This document shows positions 1 through 10,200 of a DNA stretch of 64,000 nt, in pieces. A program made the position numbers and the translations under genes. How positions within the stretch are numbered: position 1 is the stretch's first letter; each line of letters begins with the position of its first letter. The notes under the pieces were generated by a model. That model had not been told where the DNA came from and ran no database searches. It worked only from the letters and a program-made list of their open reading frames with translations. The stretch spans positions 62,001-126,000 of the forward strand of contig CAWUHX010000019.1 in the NCBI GenBank assembly GCA_963922205.1. Direction: 5' to 3'. Source of the DNA: Romanomermis culicivorax. Taxonomy: Eukaryota; Nematoda; Enoplea; Mermithida; Mermithidae.

Positions 1-172
1 AATCTGGAGATGACGTAGTGTGTGAGAGGAGTTTAGGGAAACACTGTAGACCAGGACAGAAAGAAGAAGCTTAAGTTACAGTTAGAAAAAAAACAGAGAG
101 TTTAGATTTCCACCTTTTCTTCTCTCAGAAAAAGAGTCACCTGATCCTTAGAAGTTTAAATTTTTCAACCAA

Positions 173-501
173 GGGCCGTCTTGGTCAAGTGGTTATTGCC
201 TCTGACTGCTAGTCTCATAGAACCAGGTTCGATTTGGGGTGTAATGCGAAATTGAATTTGTGGTAGCTGTCCCAGGCAGACACAGCCTTTCATCCTCTCA
301 GGGTAGATAAATTGTGTAGGCAAGCTTGGAACGTTGCTTGCTGCTGTCCACTCAGCAAAGTTAGCATGCTGGTGATGGTGCAGGGAATGAGGAGGTGGGC
401 CTATTCCATTATGAGGTAGGTAGCCGATCAACTCCTGCCTGTCAGGCAGACCTCAGCCTGTGGAATGTGGCCTCCACTAGGCTGAACAGCGAAAAAAAAA
501 A
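173..501 (+). repeat. tRNA-derived SINE, copy 1
   Basis: The 5' head resembles a tRNA: a Pol III box A (TGGTCAAGTGG) near 182 and a box B-like GGTTCGATTTG about 45 bases later. A non-tRNA body follows, then a short poly(A) at 492-500. The same body occurs at 18893-19238 and 39299-39740. This copy was already inside the larger repeat before that repeat was duplicated, because both copies of the larger repeat carry it at the same place. Confidence 0.75.
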
Positions 502-759
502 TTTTCCAACCATTAATAAATAATTTTTCAGTAGTAATCAGGGTTAAATGATTTCGGATCAAATAGGATTCATGGGAATTTCAGGTCCCGGATAAGTTGA
601 AATATTACCTAGAAAGTAAATAAATAATGCTTTGGGAGGCTTAACTCCCTAGTAAAAACATCGAATAGCAATACTGCTAGCTTCTCCATATGTACAATTT
701 TCCAAAGCATTGACCAACTGTTCATGAAATTCATCCAGGCTACCGCATGGTCAACTTTG

Positions 760-1246
760 CAGATATGTAGACAGCAGCTGCATGGCTGGGGCTATTGTGA
801 ATGGCAGCTGCAGCTGGACTGATATCATTGATGCAAGCAACATCATAATTTTTGGTGGCTGCCTTCCAGTAGGTGTGATCATAAAGTGGTTGAAAATGAC
901 ATCAAATGTCTGCTACAATTTCCTCAACTCCGTGGGCTATATTGTAGTTGTTTAGATCGCCTCGTGGTGACTTCATTATCATTCTGGAGCTTTTATCCAC
1001 TTTAAGCAGTGGTTGGAGGCTGCCTGGAGGTAACGCACGACCAATATTCAAAACAAGGGAATTGGTAGTAAAGTTGGTTTTTCGTTTTTCACTGTCCACC
1101 AAGGGGGCAGAGTGATTAACTGTGGGGCTGTCATTAGGGATATCATATTGATTGGTGGTAACACTGGCATTTGCGATGGGGGAGGAGCCAGTCATGCTAC
1201 ATAAAATTGAAATGTTGGCCATCTCTGTAGGGCAGCTCGTTTTCAC
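760..1246 (-). pseudogene. Decayed repeat-encoded frame, divergent from PHD-like frame
   Basis: A 114-codon frame on the minus strand (902-1246) has a close counterpart at 18167-18487. In both copies the frame meets a TGA and then continues open in the same frame for about 50 more codons, with alanine-rich, tyrosine-containing sequence similar in the two copies. Differences between copies are largely amino-acid changing, so I see no sign of purifying selection. I do not recognise the product. It starts about 60 bases from the divergent PHD-like frame, so the two would share one short bidirectional promoter region. Confidence 0.5.
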
Positions 1247-1305
1247 TTATTTTAGGTTTTTACCATAAAATATTGAGGTACCTATAAACACAATTTTATT
1301 CGTAA

Positions 1306-1492
1306 ATGAGTTCAAAACGAAAACCATCGATTTATCAGGAGACGAAAAAGGCTCCAGCTGTGGATATTAGCAAGGCAGTGCCATGTTACAAATGTAAAGC
1401 TAACATCCACAACAATGATAATTATTCCCTAGTCTGCTATTTATGCAATAGTTGGGCTCATACACAATGTTTAATGATACCAGCCACAGTGA
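1306..1492 (+). pseudogene. PHD-like zinc finger N-terminus, truncated by assembly gap
   Basis: The visible 62 codons contain Cys27-x2-Cys30, Cys44-x2-Cys47, x4, His52, x2, Cys55. This is the first part of a PHD-type C4HC3 zinc finger, a fold known from chromatin proteins and from some non-LTR retrotransposon ORF1 proteins. The frame runs into the N gap and any translation beyond it is adaptor sequence. The paralogue on the minus strand near 17910-18085 has a stop in the middle of the finger. I therefore read it as part of a mobile repeat rather than a host gene; the parent element is not identified. Confidence 0.5.
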
Positions 1493-1592
1493 NNNNNNNN
1501 NNNNNNNNNNNNNNNNNNNNNNNNNNNNNNNNNNNNNNNNNNNNNNNNNNNNNNNNNNNNNNNNNNNNNNNNNNNNNNNNNNNNNNNNNNNN
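1493..1592. other. Assembly gap of exactly 100 N
   Basis: A run of exactly 100 N, the usual placeholder for a gap of unknown size between scaffolded contigs. Confidence 0.99.
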
Positions 1593-1616
1593 AGCAGTGG
1601 TATCAACGCAGAGTAC
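1593..1616 (+). other. SMART cDNA/PCR adaptor remnant (contamination)
   Basis: The 24 bases right after the N gap begin AGCAGTGGTATCAACG and end GAGTAC, matching the commonly used SMART amplification oligonucleotide. It is a library artefact at a contig end, not genomic sequence. It implies that template-switch or whole-genome-amplified material entered the assembly. Confidence 0.93.
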
Positions 1617-1879
1617 TAAATGAGGATACCATGTGTGCTCAAATATCATTTATTCATGCGCATAATTGACCAAATTATAAGAAAATTATCATTGGTACTT
1701 TTCAATACAAGTTCGTTAGGTCAATCCCATCATTGCGGACTCCCAATACTTGCCAGGAAAATGGGCACCACTGGTCGATGTGAGAACCTGCATTGTTGAA
1801 CCTGCCGACTGTGTAGGTTAAGAAGGGCAATCTTTCAGGGCAATGTGTTTAGCATAATCACTTTGCGCATAGTATTGCC

Positions 1880-2505
1880 TCTTTGCTTTGAAGCTTCCAT
1901 TTCTTATTTTAATGCTTCATCTTTTAGATTGTAGATATTCCGTTTATTCTCTTCTTTTTGTAGCAACAATTTCATCTTTAATTTGTGTTCTTCCTCAAAC
2001 TGACTTTGGGGCTCCTGCACAATGATTTTTCGATCTTGCCAAGTTACGGAAGCACTAGGGCGTGGCAATTTTTTATCTTTTTGACTTGTGTCAAGTTTAA
2101 TTTTTTTCACTTGATGGTTCACCGATGATGCTCTTATTGCGATTTTCTGGCAAAAAAAATGATTCGGTATCTGATTCTGCATCTTGGGGAGGACTACGAG
2201 TTGTACTATAATAGCCACCATCGCTTTTTTCCAAACTTGGGTCCACACTTGTAGAATGCAGCAGGGCTGTTTATGTGAAAAAGTTGTTACAAAATGTACA
2301 AGAAACACTAGACCATGGACTCACAAAAATTGAGGTCCACATCATCATCAAAGTCGTTTTTGATATGCTCAAATTGTTGTGGAATAATGTCATATATTTT
2401 TTGGTTGATGTCAGGCAGATTGGGGGTTGGCGGACCATCCCCAGTTGCTTTGCCGAGCTTCTTCAGTTCCGCAACCTTGCCTTTTGTGGCCTAAAATTAT
2501 GTTAA
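1880..2505 (-). pseudogene. Harbinger/PIF second protein (Myb/SANT-like), decayed
   Basis: On the minus strand, about 2505-2335 encodes a segment with a Lys/Ala-rich helix, a GDGPPTP motif and an IIPQQ motif followed by acidic residues. That is the hallmark order of the Myb/SANT-like protein encoded next to Harbinger transposases, which helps transposase bind DNA and enter the nucleus. A Ser/Asp-rich linker follows in a shifted frame, then 1904-2125 encodes a basic stretch and a C-terminal charged coiled coil (EEEHKLKMKLLLQKEENKR). At least two frame changes and several stops separate these pieces, so it is dead. It is divergently placed relative to the transposase, the usual arrangement. Confidence 0.7.
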
Positions 2506-2559
2506 AAATTGGGAAACTGAATATTAATTGATTTCCAGTGTTTTTCGTCTTCAATATAG

Positions 2560-3250
2560 GTTATGATGACATTATGATTCCTGGCAGCCTGTAGCTTTCA
2601 AAGGGAAGTTGGAGATATACATGGTGTCAGCCAGCCATCAGTTTCACAAACAGTACACAAAGTTATTGCAGCCATGGCCTCAATGCCTCCTGAATTCATC
2701 AAATTTCCCGAAAGTCATGAATTCATTCAACAGCAAAGATTATTCTACGAAAAGTATGGCGTTCCTGGAGTAATTGGTGCAATAGACTGCACACACGTCC
2801 CAATTCAGGGTCACGGAGGCAACCAAAATCTCTCAATTAATGTGCAGCTTATGTGTGATTCTAACATGCAAATTCGAAACCTAGTGGCCAGCTGGAAAGG
2901 AAGCACACATGATTCTAGAATTTTTCATGAATCAAATCTTAAAGATAAACTGAAAGCTATGCTGCCACAATTTCGCATATTGGGTGATCGAGGATATCCA
3001 TGCTATAGATATCTGCTGACTCGTTTACCAAACCCCCGAACGCCAGCCCACCAAAGCTACAATGTTGCCCATGTGAGGACTTGATCAGTCATAGAGGGTC
3101 TGAATGGAATTATAAAAAGACGTTTTCCATGCTTAAGCTCAAAGTTGAGATACCTGCAAAAAAAGCTGGTCATGTGATAGTTGCATGTGCAGTCTTGCAT
3201 AATTTATCACTGCAAATTGTGGATAGATTCGAAGAAGATGAAAATTGAGG
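2560..3250 (+). pseudogene. Harbinger/PIF (HARBI1-like) transposase, decayed
   Basis: Codons from about 2580 read into the helix-turn-helix region (GVSQPSVSQTV) and then 2674-3084 encode the DDE core: AIDCTHVPI (first Asp), SWKGSTHDSRIF, LGDRGYP (second Asp), and the Asn/Arg region ahead of VIEGLNGIIKRRFPC, whose Glu would be the third acid. A TGA at 3082-3084 interrupts just before that last motif. A frameshift near 3145 is needed to reach the C-terminal helix (VIVACAVLHNLSLQIV). Another stop precedes 2580. The family cuts and pastes DNA, usually at TWA targets; I could not locate terminal inverted repeats. Inactive. Confidence 0.85.
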
Positions 3251-3499
3251 CTGACGATATGGACGATAATGATGGGTACAATATAAATATTGCGAATGAT
3301 CCTTAGGGGACAGCAAAGTGCATGGACATCATAACTGACTATTTCAGTTGAAACGCGATAGTTTTGCATATGCAAATTATTTGTATAGTAAAAGTCATTT
3401 ATTTTCTTGAAGCTTTTCCATTTTTGTTCCAATTGTATTATGTTAGGCTGCTGTGGGTCGGAGATGGTGTAACTGGCCTTTGGGTTTAGATAAAGGAAG

Positions 3500-3962
3500 T
3501 TGCAACAGTTCTGACCACAGGCTAACAAAAACAATAAACTAAAAACTCTCTCAGACGTTTCACCAGATACTTGCCAGAACTTTTACCAAACCTCAGGCAG
3601 AACACCTTGGCACGTACCTCAGGAGATCCTACCCAAGTCTCCAATCCTAATCTTAGAAGATCCTCCACTACGCTCACAAAACAATACACGTTACCAGTTC
3701 AACTTGTATTGGGTGATGATGGGCGACGCCAAACAAAAATAATAATAATAATATTATAACTAAAGGCGATGGCGGCGACGCTCCATAAAAATAACATCAT
3801 ATTTTTCACACTGACCAATAAACACAAAAAACGCCAAACAGTGGCTGCATTTCTCTATGCAAATTTTCTTTTTCTTTTTCGCCACTTTTTGCTGCATCCT
3901 TCCGCCTGCCTGCGCACCAATGCCGGAAGCTGAACACGTGCACCTGTGGCAACCCCAACAGT
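3500..3962 (+). repeat. Dispersed repeat, copy 1 (inverted partner at 37999-38447)
   Basis: About 460 bp matching the reverse complement of 37999-38447 along its length, including the segments reading TSGDPTQVS and VLGDD in translation and a CGTGCACCTGTGGC-like end. Short frames inside it do not resemble known proteins and are not conserved in length between copies. Family unknown; probably a non-autonomous mobile element. Confidence 0.75.
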
Positions 3963-4287
3963 TACAGCCCGGGGCTTGCAACTGGGATCTGCAACAAACA
4001 TTTCAAACACTTTTTTCCACCTTTCTTTTTTGCATTGGGTGAAAGTGCATCAGTTCTTTTGTTTTCTAGAGTATCTAACTTTTCGGCTACCCATTCAATT
4101 GGGAAAAAAGTTTCTTCTGAAGAAAAATTTGTTTCACATTTTGTGGCCATTTATTATTGAGGATGGACAACTACCAAAAAAACAAGTGTATACACTGACA
4201 CACAAGATAGCACACACATCTTTCATACGATATTTCTAATATTTCGCAGGTTAACTAACTCATCATTGCCCTACCTTCTGCAATATG

Positions 4288-4450
4288 AATGTGGGCTAAA
4301 AGTCGGGCTAAACTAGAGTTAAACTTGGGCTAAAGCCTAGGGCAGATGGTGGGCTAAATGGCAGGCTAAATGGTGGGCTAAATGGCGGGCTAAATGGTGG
4401 GCTAAATGATGGGCTAAATGGCAGGTTAAATCTCCGGCTAAACCGTGGGG
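4288..4450 (+). repeat. 13-bp minisatellite (GGGCTAAATGGTG)
   Basis: About ten degenerate units of GGGCTAAATGGTG/GGGCTAAATGGCG, ending with decayed units. One more unit lies at about 5008-5020, on the other side of the solo LTR, so the LTR appears to have inserted into this array. Flanking versions of TTAACTCATCATT occur on both sides (about 4250 and 5040). Confidence 0.85.
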
Positions 4451-4456
4451 CAAATG

Positions 4457-5004
4457 TGTTGTATTTGTAAATGAGTCAGGGCTTGATGAATCTGGCAGGA
4501 GTGGGATCTCAGGATTCGTACTTAATGCACGTATTTCCTACGCCCACACTTACCCTATTAACTTAATTAAGTGTACTTAAACCCAACACTAATTACCACA
4601 CAAATTACGGAAAGATACTTCCTTAACATGTCTCCCAAATTGGAATAAAGTGAAGAAAGGAGACTTTTCTCCTATTTTATGTTTGCACAAAATAAACACC
4701 TACTATACAAAATGTAGCAGAGCCAGAAAATACAATCACTGCCACGCAGTGTGAGAAATACACCAAAGAAAGTGGGGTGCACGGGGAAGCAACAAGTATG
4801 AAGAAAATAACTAATGTAAAGAATACAAGAAACAATTTTAACACAGAATGATGAGAGTGACCAAACACACGCATACCGACATGCGCTACAGTAAGACGAC
4901 TGTTCTTGGTCTCCATCGCTCACTCCACTTGGTACTTGTGGGCCTCATGTGCAGAACAACAAAAGGACAAGTTACAGCAAAATCGGCGGAAACACACTAC
5001 AACA
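4457..5004 (+). mobile_element. Solo-LTR-like element, copy 1
   Basis: About 548 bp, begins TGTTGTATTTG and ends CTACAACA, the TG...CA inverted termini of an LTR. Flanks are AATG / AACG, a possible 4-bp target duplication with one mismatch. Related copies occur at 30254-30807, 31245-32717 (inverted), 44827-45163 (inverted, truncated), 49254-49801 (inverted) and 59123-59652. No internal element region is linked to any of them. Confidence 0.75.
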
Positions 5005-5930
5005 AACGGTGGGCTAAATGGCCTAAACTCAGGTTAGTTAACTCATCATTTAAGCCTAGCCTGACTCTAGCCTGCCCTTCATTCAGCAATTCGGTCCTAA
5101 ATAAGACTACTACTGATTTAATACTATGCCTATCAGGATGAAAAGAGTGGACTAAATCGGAAATATTTGTGCCTCATTTGCTCCACTTTTAGTCCACTCA
5201 TCTTTGAGCAAAAGCAACAAGGAGCAAATTTTAATACTGCTCCACTCTTGCGCTAGGTTTGCCACAGGTTTAGTCTGACTTTACTCCTAAACGGCCTCAA
5301 TACTGGTTTACTCCTCTTTCGACATTTGCAGCCTGAGCATTTATGCATAATAAAAATGCTAAAGCATAGTCCCAACTCAATCCCTATAGTTTATTATATG
5401 ATGATAATAAGGTGAATGAGCACGCTTAGAATTTCTGCATATCTTGATACACATTAAATAATATGTTTAATGAATATGTATTGACGAATACTGAAAAGGG
5501 TTTATCAACACTTATTAAACACGTTTGTACAGATAATATGCACACTTCATCGATTATAGAATTTTCTAGAAGCATAAAATTTGTTATTTTTTTGTGACTC
5601 AGCTGCTCTGTCCAATTTATATGTTTGTTTTTTCGAGAACTGATTTTGAATTTGAAGTAAGCTATTGTACATTTCTTTTTTTCTAGCAAATAATAACAAC
5701 ATTCCCTATTATGTGTGTCACGCCCCCTGTCAAAAAGAATGTTGTTTCAATTGAAACAAAGCTTGAGACCATCAAGGATGAAATAAAATTGTTTTCTAAA
5801 TGATGATTAGTGATTAATGTTGAAGTAAAATTTATGTTAAATTTGATCGAGTACTGATAATGAACACTTAGGGATAGTGAACACTTTTATTTTGGTCCAC
5901 TCGTGGTGTGCATTAACCTTTGTGGAGGTC
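5005..5930. other. Non-coding; small inverted repeat only
   Basis: AT-rich sequence without a credible gene. The arms GAGTGGACTAAA (5145-5156) and TTTAGTCCACTC (5188-5199) are a perfect 12-bp inverted repeat with about 30 bases between them, possibly a MITE relic. Confidence 0.5.
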
Positions 5931-5932
5931 TT

Positions 5933-6335
5933 CCCTTAGAGTTTCAAGAAAGATAGGTTTGGTTAGGGCTAAACTAGTTAGGGCTATTTCTTGGCTAGGC
6001 CTCAGATATTGCGCAACAGTTCTGTCCCACCAGACTTGGCAATAACGACAACTCACTTACCTTCTCTAAGGGCCCTCAGAACGGCTCCTTATAGGCTCCC
6101 AGAGGAAAATACTTGTCCTGAGGAAGGAACTTACTTGAAGGATCCCTTAAATGATCTTCCTTCTACTTGACGTCTGCAAGCAACAGCCCTTGGGCCTGTG
6201 GCCCTTCACTAATACTGTAATATGGATGCTAAAATAGTATATTAAGGAAATAAACAAATGGTAAAAGAAGGCAGAAGAACCACTAGATAATTTATGCAAA
6301 TTAAAACACTGTTGCTGGTGACAGGTTAATTGGTG
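5933..6335 (+). repeat. Dispersed repeat interrupted by the LTR element, left part
   Basis: This segment, joined to 15599-15770, aligns with the reverse complement of about 42690-43330. The 9.3-kb LTR element therefore inserted into a copy of a roughly 600-bp dispersed repeat, and the copy at 42.7-43.3 kb is an uninterrupted relative of the target. Confidence 0.7.
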
Positions 6336-7218
6336 TGTAACGACCAGTTTTGAGTGAGGTACTTTACTTCTCAACCAACGGCGTTACGGCGGGGCAAATA
6401 CGGGGCAGGGCGAACGGTTACAACAACAACGGTTAATTCGACGGTCGCTTGAACGTCGACAAATAAAACGCGCTTCGAATAAAAACGGATGGGGGCCTCG
6501 GTTTAAATGCTTTCGAATAGTCGGCCGCTTGCAAATGTATAAAGACGGGGCGAGCGCGGAAAAACACAAGAATAAGAATCAGAATATAATGACCAAAATC
6601 ACGCTTTGCTTCTTCTTTTATACGGCGATTTTGGCCACTCCCTGGACGCTGCGGGAGGTCGAGCTTCTGTCCATTTTCTTCCGCCAATCGTCGTTTCCGG
6701 CTACGCTTTTCATGCTTTCTTAACTACGCCTCTCTAATGCTTTTCTGGTACCGTATGCTTTCTGTGCTTTGCTTGCTTTCTACGGTGGGCTTGGCCACAC
6801 CTCTGTGCTTCTGTGCATGCTTCCTGTATCGGTTTCTTTGTATACACACGTTTTGTGGGGCCGCCGCTACTGTTACACTTGAGACTACTGTACGGCGGGG
6901 CTTCTACATATTTTACTGTGTGCAGGTGTTGTTTACGATTTTTACTGGGGATTACGGTAGCTGTGGAATGTGTAGTTTAGTGTGGGTTCTAGGGGAACAG
7001 CTGCCGTTTGTGCAAATTAATTAGGGCATCTTAATTGGGCTACCGGGGTGTGAACGGATCAAAATAAAGTACTTCACGTAATTTTGTAGGAATGTTTGGG
7101 TGTGAATCCCAGACATCCTTGAGACGATAAAATGTGAAAAATAAAATAATATCTAATAAATGTCTATTACATACAGTATGCTACATGTTTACAGTACTGC
7201 TTTAGCAGGTACGTTACA
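6336..7218 (-). repeat. 3' LTR (relative to element direction)
   Basis: 883 bp, TG...CA termini, with TGTAACG/CGTTACA as a short terminal inverted repeat. Identical by eye to 14716-15598. Small frames inside it occur in both LTRs only because the DNA is identical. Confidence 0.95.
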
Positions 7219-7230
7219 TTTCCCTCCTTC
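7219..7230 (-). promoter_or_regulatory. Polypurine tract
   Basis: On the minus strand GAAGGAGGGAAA directly abuts the 3' LTR. This is the expected position and composition of the plus-strand primer for reverse transcription. Confidence 0.8.
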
Positions 7231-7249
7231 CGGAGTTGAACGTCCTCGT

Positions 7250-10200
7250 TCAAGGCTTTCGAGGTGGAGGAGGGGTGGGGGTAGATTCGTTAGTTGCTTT
7301 CCGAGGGTAGAAAGGGGTTGTCTCGTTTACATGCACGGTAAATGTAATATTCTTATGGGGGTGTTTGAGTGTAACGTTGGGGTACATGAAATTTGTAACT
7401 GTATAGGGACCGTTTTGGCGAGGGAGGAATTTGGGAGTCAACCCTTGTTTACACGAATGATTTTTATAAAGAATAAGATCACCTGCCTTGTAATGTATGT
7501 TCTGAGCGTGCTTGTTATACTGACGGGTATAGTGGGCTTGGGCTTTTTGCAAACTTTTCTGCACAGTTGAGAGGGCTTCTGTAAAATGCGATTTTACACG
7601 AAGGGCGTAATCATTTAAATCAACCATGTAGGGTGTGGGGAAAAAACTTAAAGCTGCATCTGACGGCAGATTAGCTTGCCTAGCGTGGAGTAATTCAAAG
7701 GGGGGATATGATGTGCTATCATTTTTATGGATGTTGATCGAAAAAACGGCATAGGGCAGATAAGTATCCCAATCAGTGTGATTTGAATTGATGTACATGC
7801 GGATACGGGTGGCTAGGGTTTGGTTGCAACGCTCAACTTCTCCATTGGCAATGGGATGATATGGGGTAGTGTGAATTTTCTGAGTATTGCATAAACTGGT
7901 GATCCGTGAGAAAAGATCGGATACGAAATCGGTGCCACGATCACAATGGATGATTTTTGGGGACCCATGACGACAAACAATTTTGGTTACGAATAGCTTG
8001 GCAATAGTGGCCGCGGTGATGTCAGGGGTCGGGAATGCCTCGACATACTTTGTGAAATAATCGATGAAAACGACAATGAATCGGTTGCCGTCTTCAGTGA
8101 GGGGTAACGGTCCCATGCAATCAACACCGACTCTATCAAAGGGGCCAGTCGGCTGAATTGGTACCAAGTTTGCATGCACTTTGTGTCGGAGGGCTTTCTG
8201 TGTTTGGCATGGGTGACAAGTTTTGCAGTACCGTTTGATATCACGGCTCATTTGGGGCCAAAAGTATTTCTGTCTGAGCAAGTGTAAAGTTTTCCGGGCT
8301 GCAAAATGACCTGTGAATTTGCTGTCATGATGTGAGGCGATGAGATGCTGGACTTGGGACTTGGGAATGTATAGTTTTGCCTGTTTGTCGACTATACGGA
8401 AGAGAATGTTTTGATGCACTGCAAATTTGATAAGGGTAAGGGGGTGTTTTTGGGCGATTTTTGCTAAAATACTTTTGACAGTTGGATCAGTGCGTTGGAG
8501 TTCGGCAAAGTTTTTCTGTTGCTCTTCTTGTTCAGTTGCTTCGGCTTCCAAAACTGAATTGATAGTTGATATTTCGGGGCGGGTTTCTAATTGCTCAATA
8601 TCAAAGGATTGCTTTGCTGTCTGTGAGGGGAATCGAGAAACTGCATCTGCGTTGCGGTTAGCAGTGCCTTTCTTAGGTCGAATGTCGAGTTGAATACCAG
8701 AGAGGGCTAATCCCCAACGGGCAATGCGAGGGGACGGGTTTTCCTTTTGTAAGACTGCCTGAACTGCTGTGTGGTCAGTGTGTACAATAACATGTTGCTG
8801 GAAAAGATAAGGGCGGAAATACTTGACAAATTCGACTACTGCAAGGGTTTCCAGCTCAGTGATCGGGTAGTTGCGTTCTGCGGGTTTCAATGTGCGGCTC
8901 CCAAACGCAATGGGGCGATCCTGACCTTTACTATCTAGCTGACTGAGAATGGCGCCGATGCCGAGTTTTGAGGCGTCAGTTTGCAGGATAAACGGTTTTG
9001 TGAAATCGGGATGCTGTAGTATTGGGGCATGAATGAGTAATTCTTTTAGCTTAGTGAATGCATTTTGCTGTTCAGGGCCCCAGGAAAATTCTGAGTTCTT
9101 TTTGAGTAGCGATGTGAGTGGGCTAGAAACTTGAGAGCAATTTGGAATGAATCTGCGGTAATATGAGGGTAGGCCAAGGAATGATTTAACTTCTTTTGAG
9201 CTTTTGGGCGTGGGTATGTCATAGATTGCCTGTACCTTATGGGGATCTGGTGAAATGCCTTGCTGAGAAATGACGTGGCCTAAGTATTGGACTTGGGGCT
9301 GGCAGAATTTGCATTTTTGGATGTTTAGCTTAAGGCCTGCTTGTGAGAATCGGGCAAGAATAGTGTCTAAACGTTCCAGCATTTGGGCATGGGAGTCTGC
9401 GAATACTAAAACATCGTCGAGGTATACAAGGCATGTGTTCCATTGCAGACCCGAAAGAATAACATCCATTAACCTTTGGAATGTGGCTGGGGCATTAGTG
9501 AGTCCAAAAGGGAGGTAATTGAATTGATACTGGCCGGCTGAGCAATTGAAGGCCGTTTTTTCTCTGTCGGCTTGTGCTATGGGGATGGAATAGTATGCAT
9601 TAGATTGGTCAAGGGACGTGAAATATTTCATTCCACGTAGGGTGTCTAAAATTTCGTCTATGCGGGGCAGGGGGTATGTATCTTTTTTGGTGACTTTGTT
9701 GAGGCCTCTAAAATCAATGCATAAACGATGGCCTCCGTCTTTTTTGGGAACTAAAACTGTGTTGGTACACCATGGGGAATTGCTTTGGCTTATGACACCT
9801 GCTGCTGCGAGTTGCTCAACTTCTGCTTGTATGATTTGCTTTTCTTTTGGGGAAGTCCGATAAAGTTGTCTACGTACTGGTTGGGAGCCATTGGTGTCAA
9901 TTGTATGTGAAACGAGGGTGGTTCTACCTACATCCATTTTGGATTTAGCATATAATGTAGGGTACTTCGATAGGGCGCGTAGGAGTTGCATTTTCTCGGT
10001 TTCTGTGAGGTCACTGGAGGTCAAATTGACGTTTTCTTTTAACCATGTGAATGTATCAAAACGGTTGGGCTGGTTTTGCATTGAAGGGGTTAGATTAGCG
10101 GGAGCATTTTGTTTTGGGATGTAACATGAGACTGTACCAATGCATGTTCCAGGATAAAGAATTTGGGCTGTTTCTTGTGTGTTGAGGACGGATATGCGTA

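Larger units (their letters stand above)
1..1492 (-). repeat. Inverted duplicated repeat, left copy
   Basis: This block is the reverse complement of roughly 17905-19409. The match runs from base 1 (which pairs with the region around 19405) up to the N gap and includes a SINE, an AT-rich spacer, a 114-codon frame and a PHD-like frame in the same relative order. By eye the copies are close but differ by many substitutions and small indels. Homology may continue left of the window. Because the N gap and an adaptor remnant sit at its right edge, its distance to the other copy is uncertain. Confidence 0.85.

Noticed and set aside
173-250. A functional tRNA gene
   Set aside because: Box A and box B are present, but the cloverleaf does not pair and the sequence continues into a repeated body with poly(A); it is a SINE.
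1593-1623. C-terminal nine residues of the frame that crosses the N gap
   Set aside because: They are translated adaptor sequence.
6384-7024. Small proteins encoded in the LTRs (61, 64, 84 and 95 residues)
   Set aside because: They appear twice only because the LTRs are identical. They overlap on both strands and show no motif.
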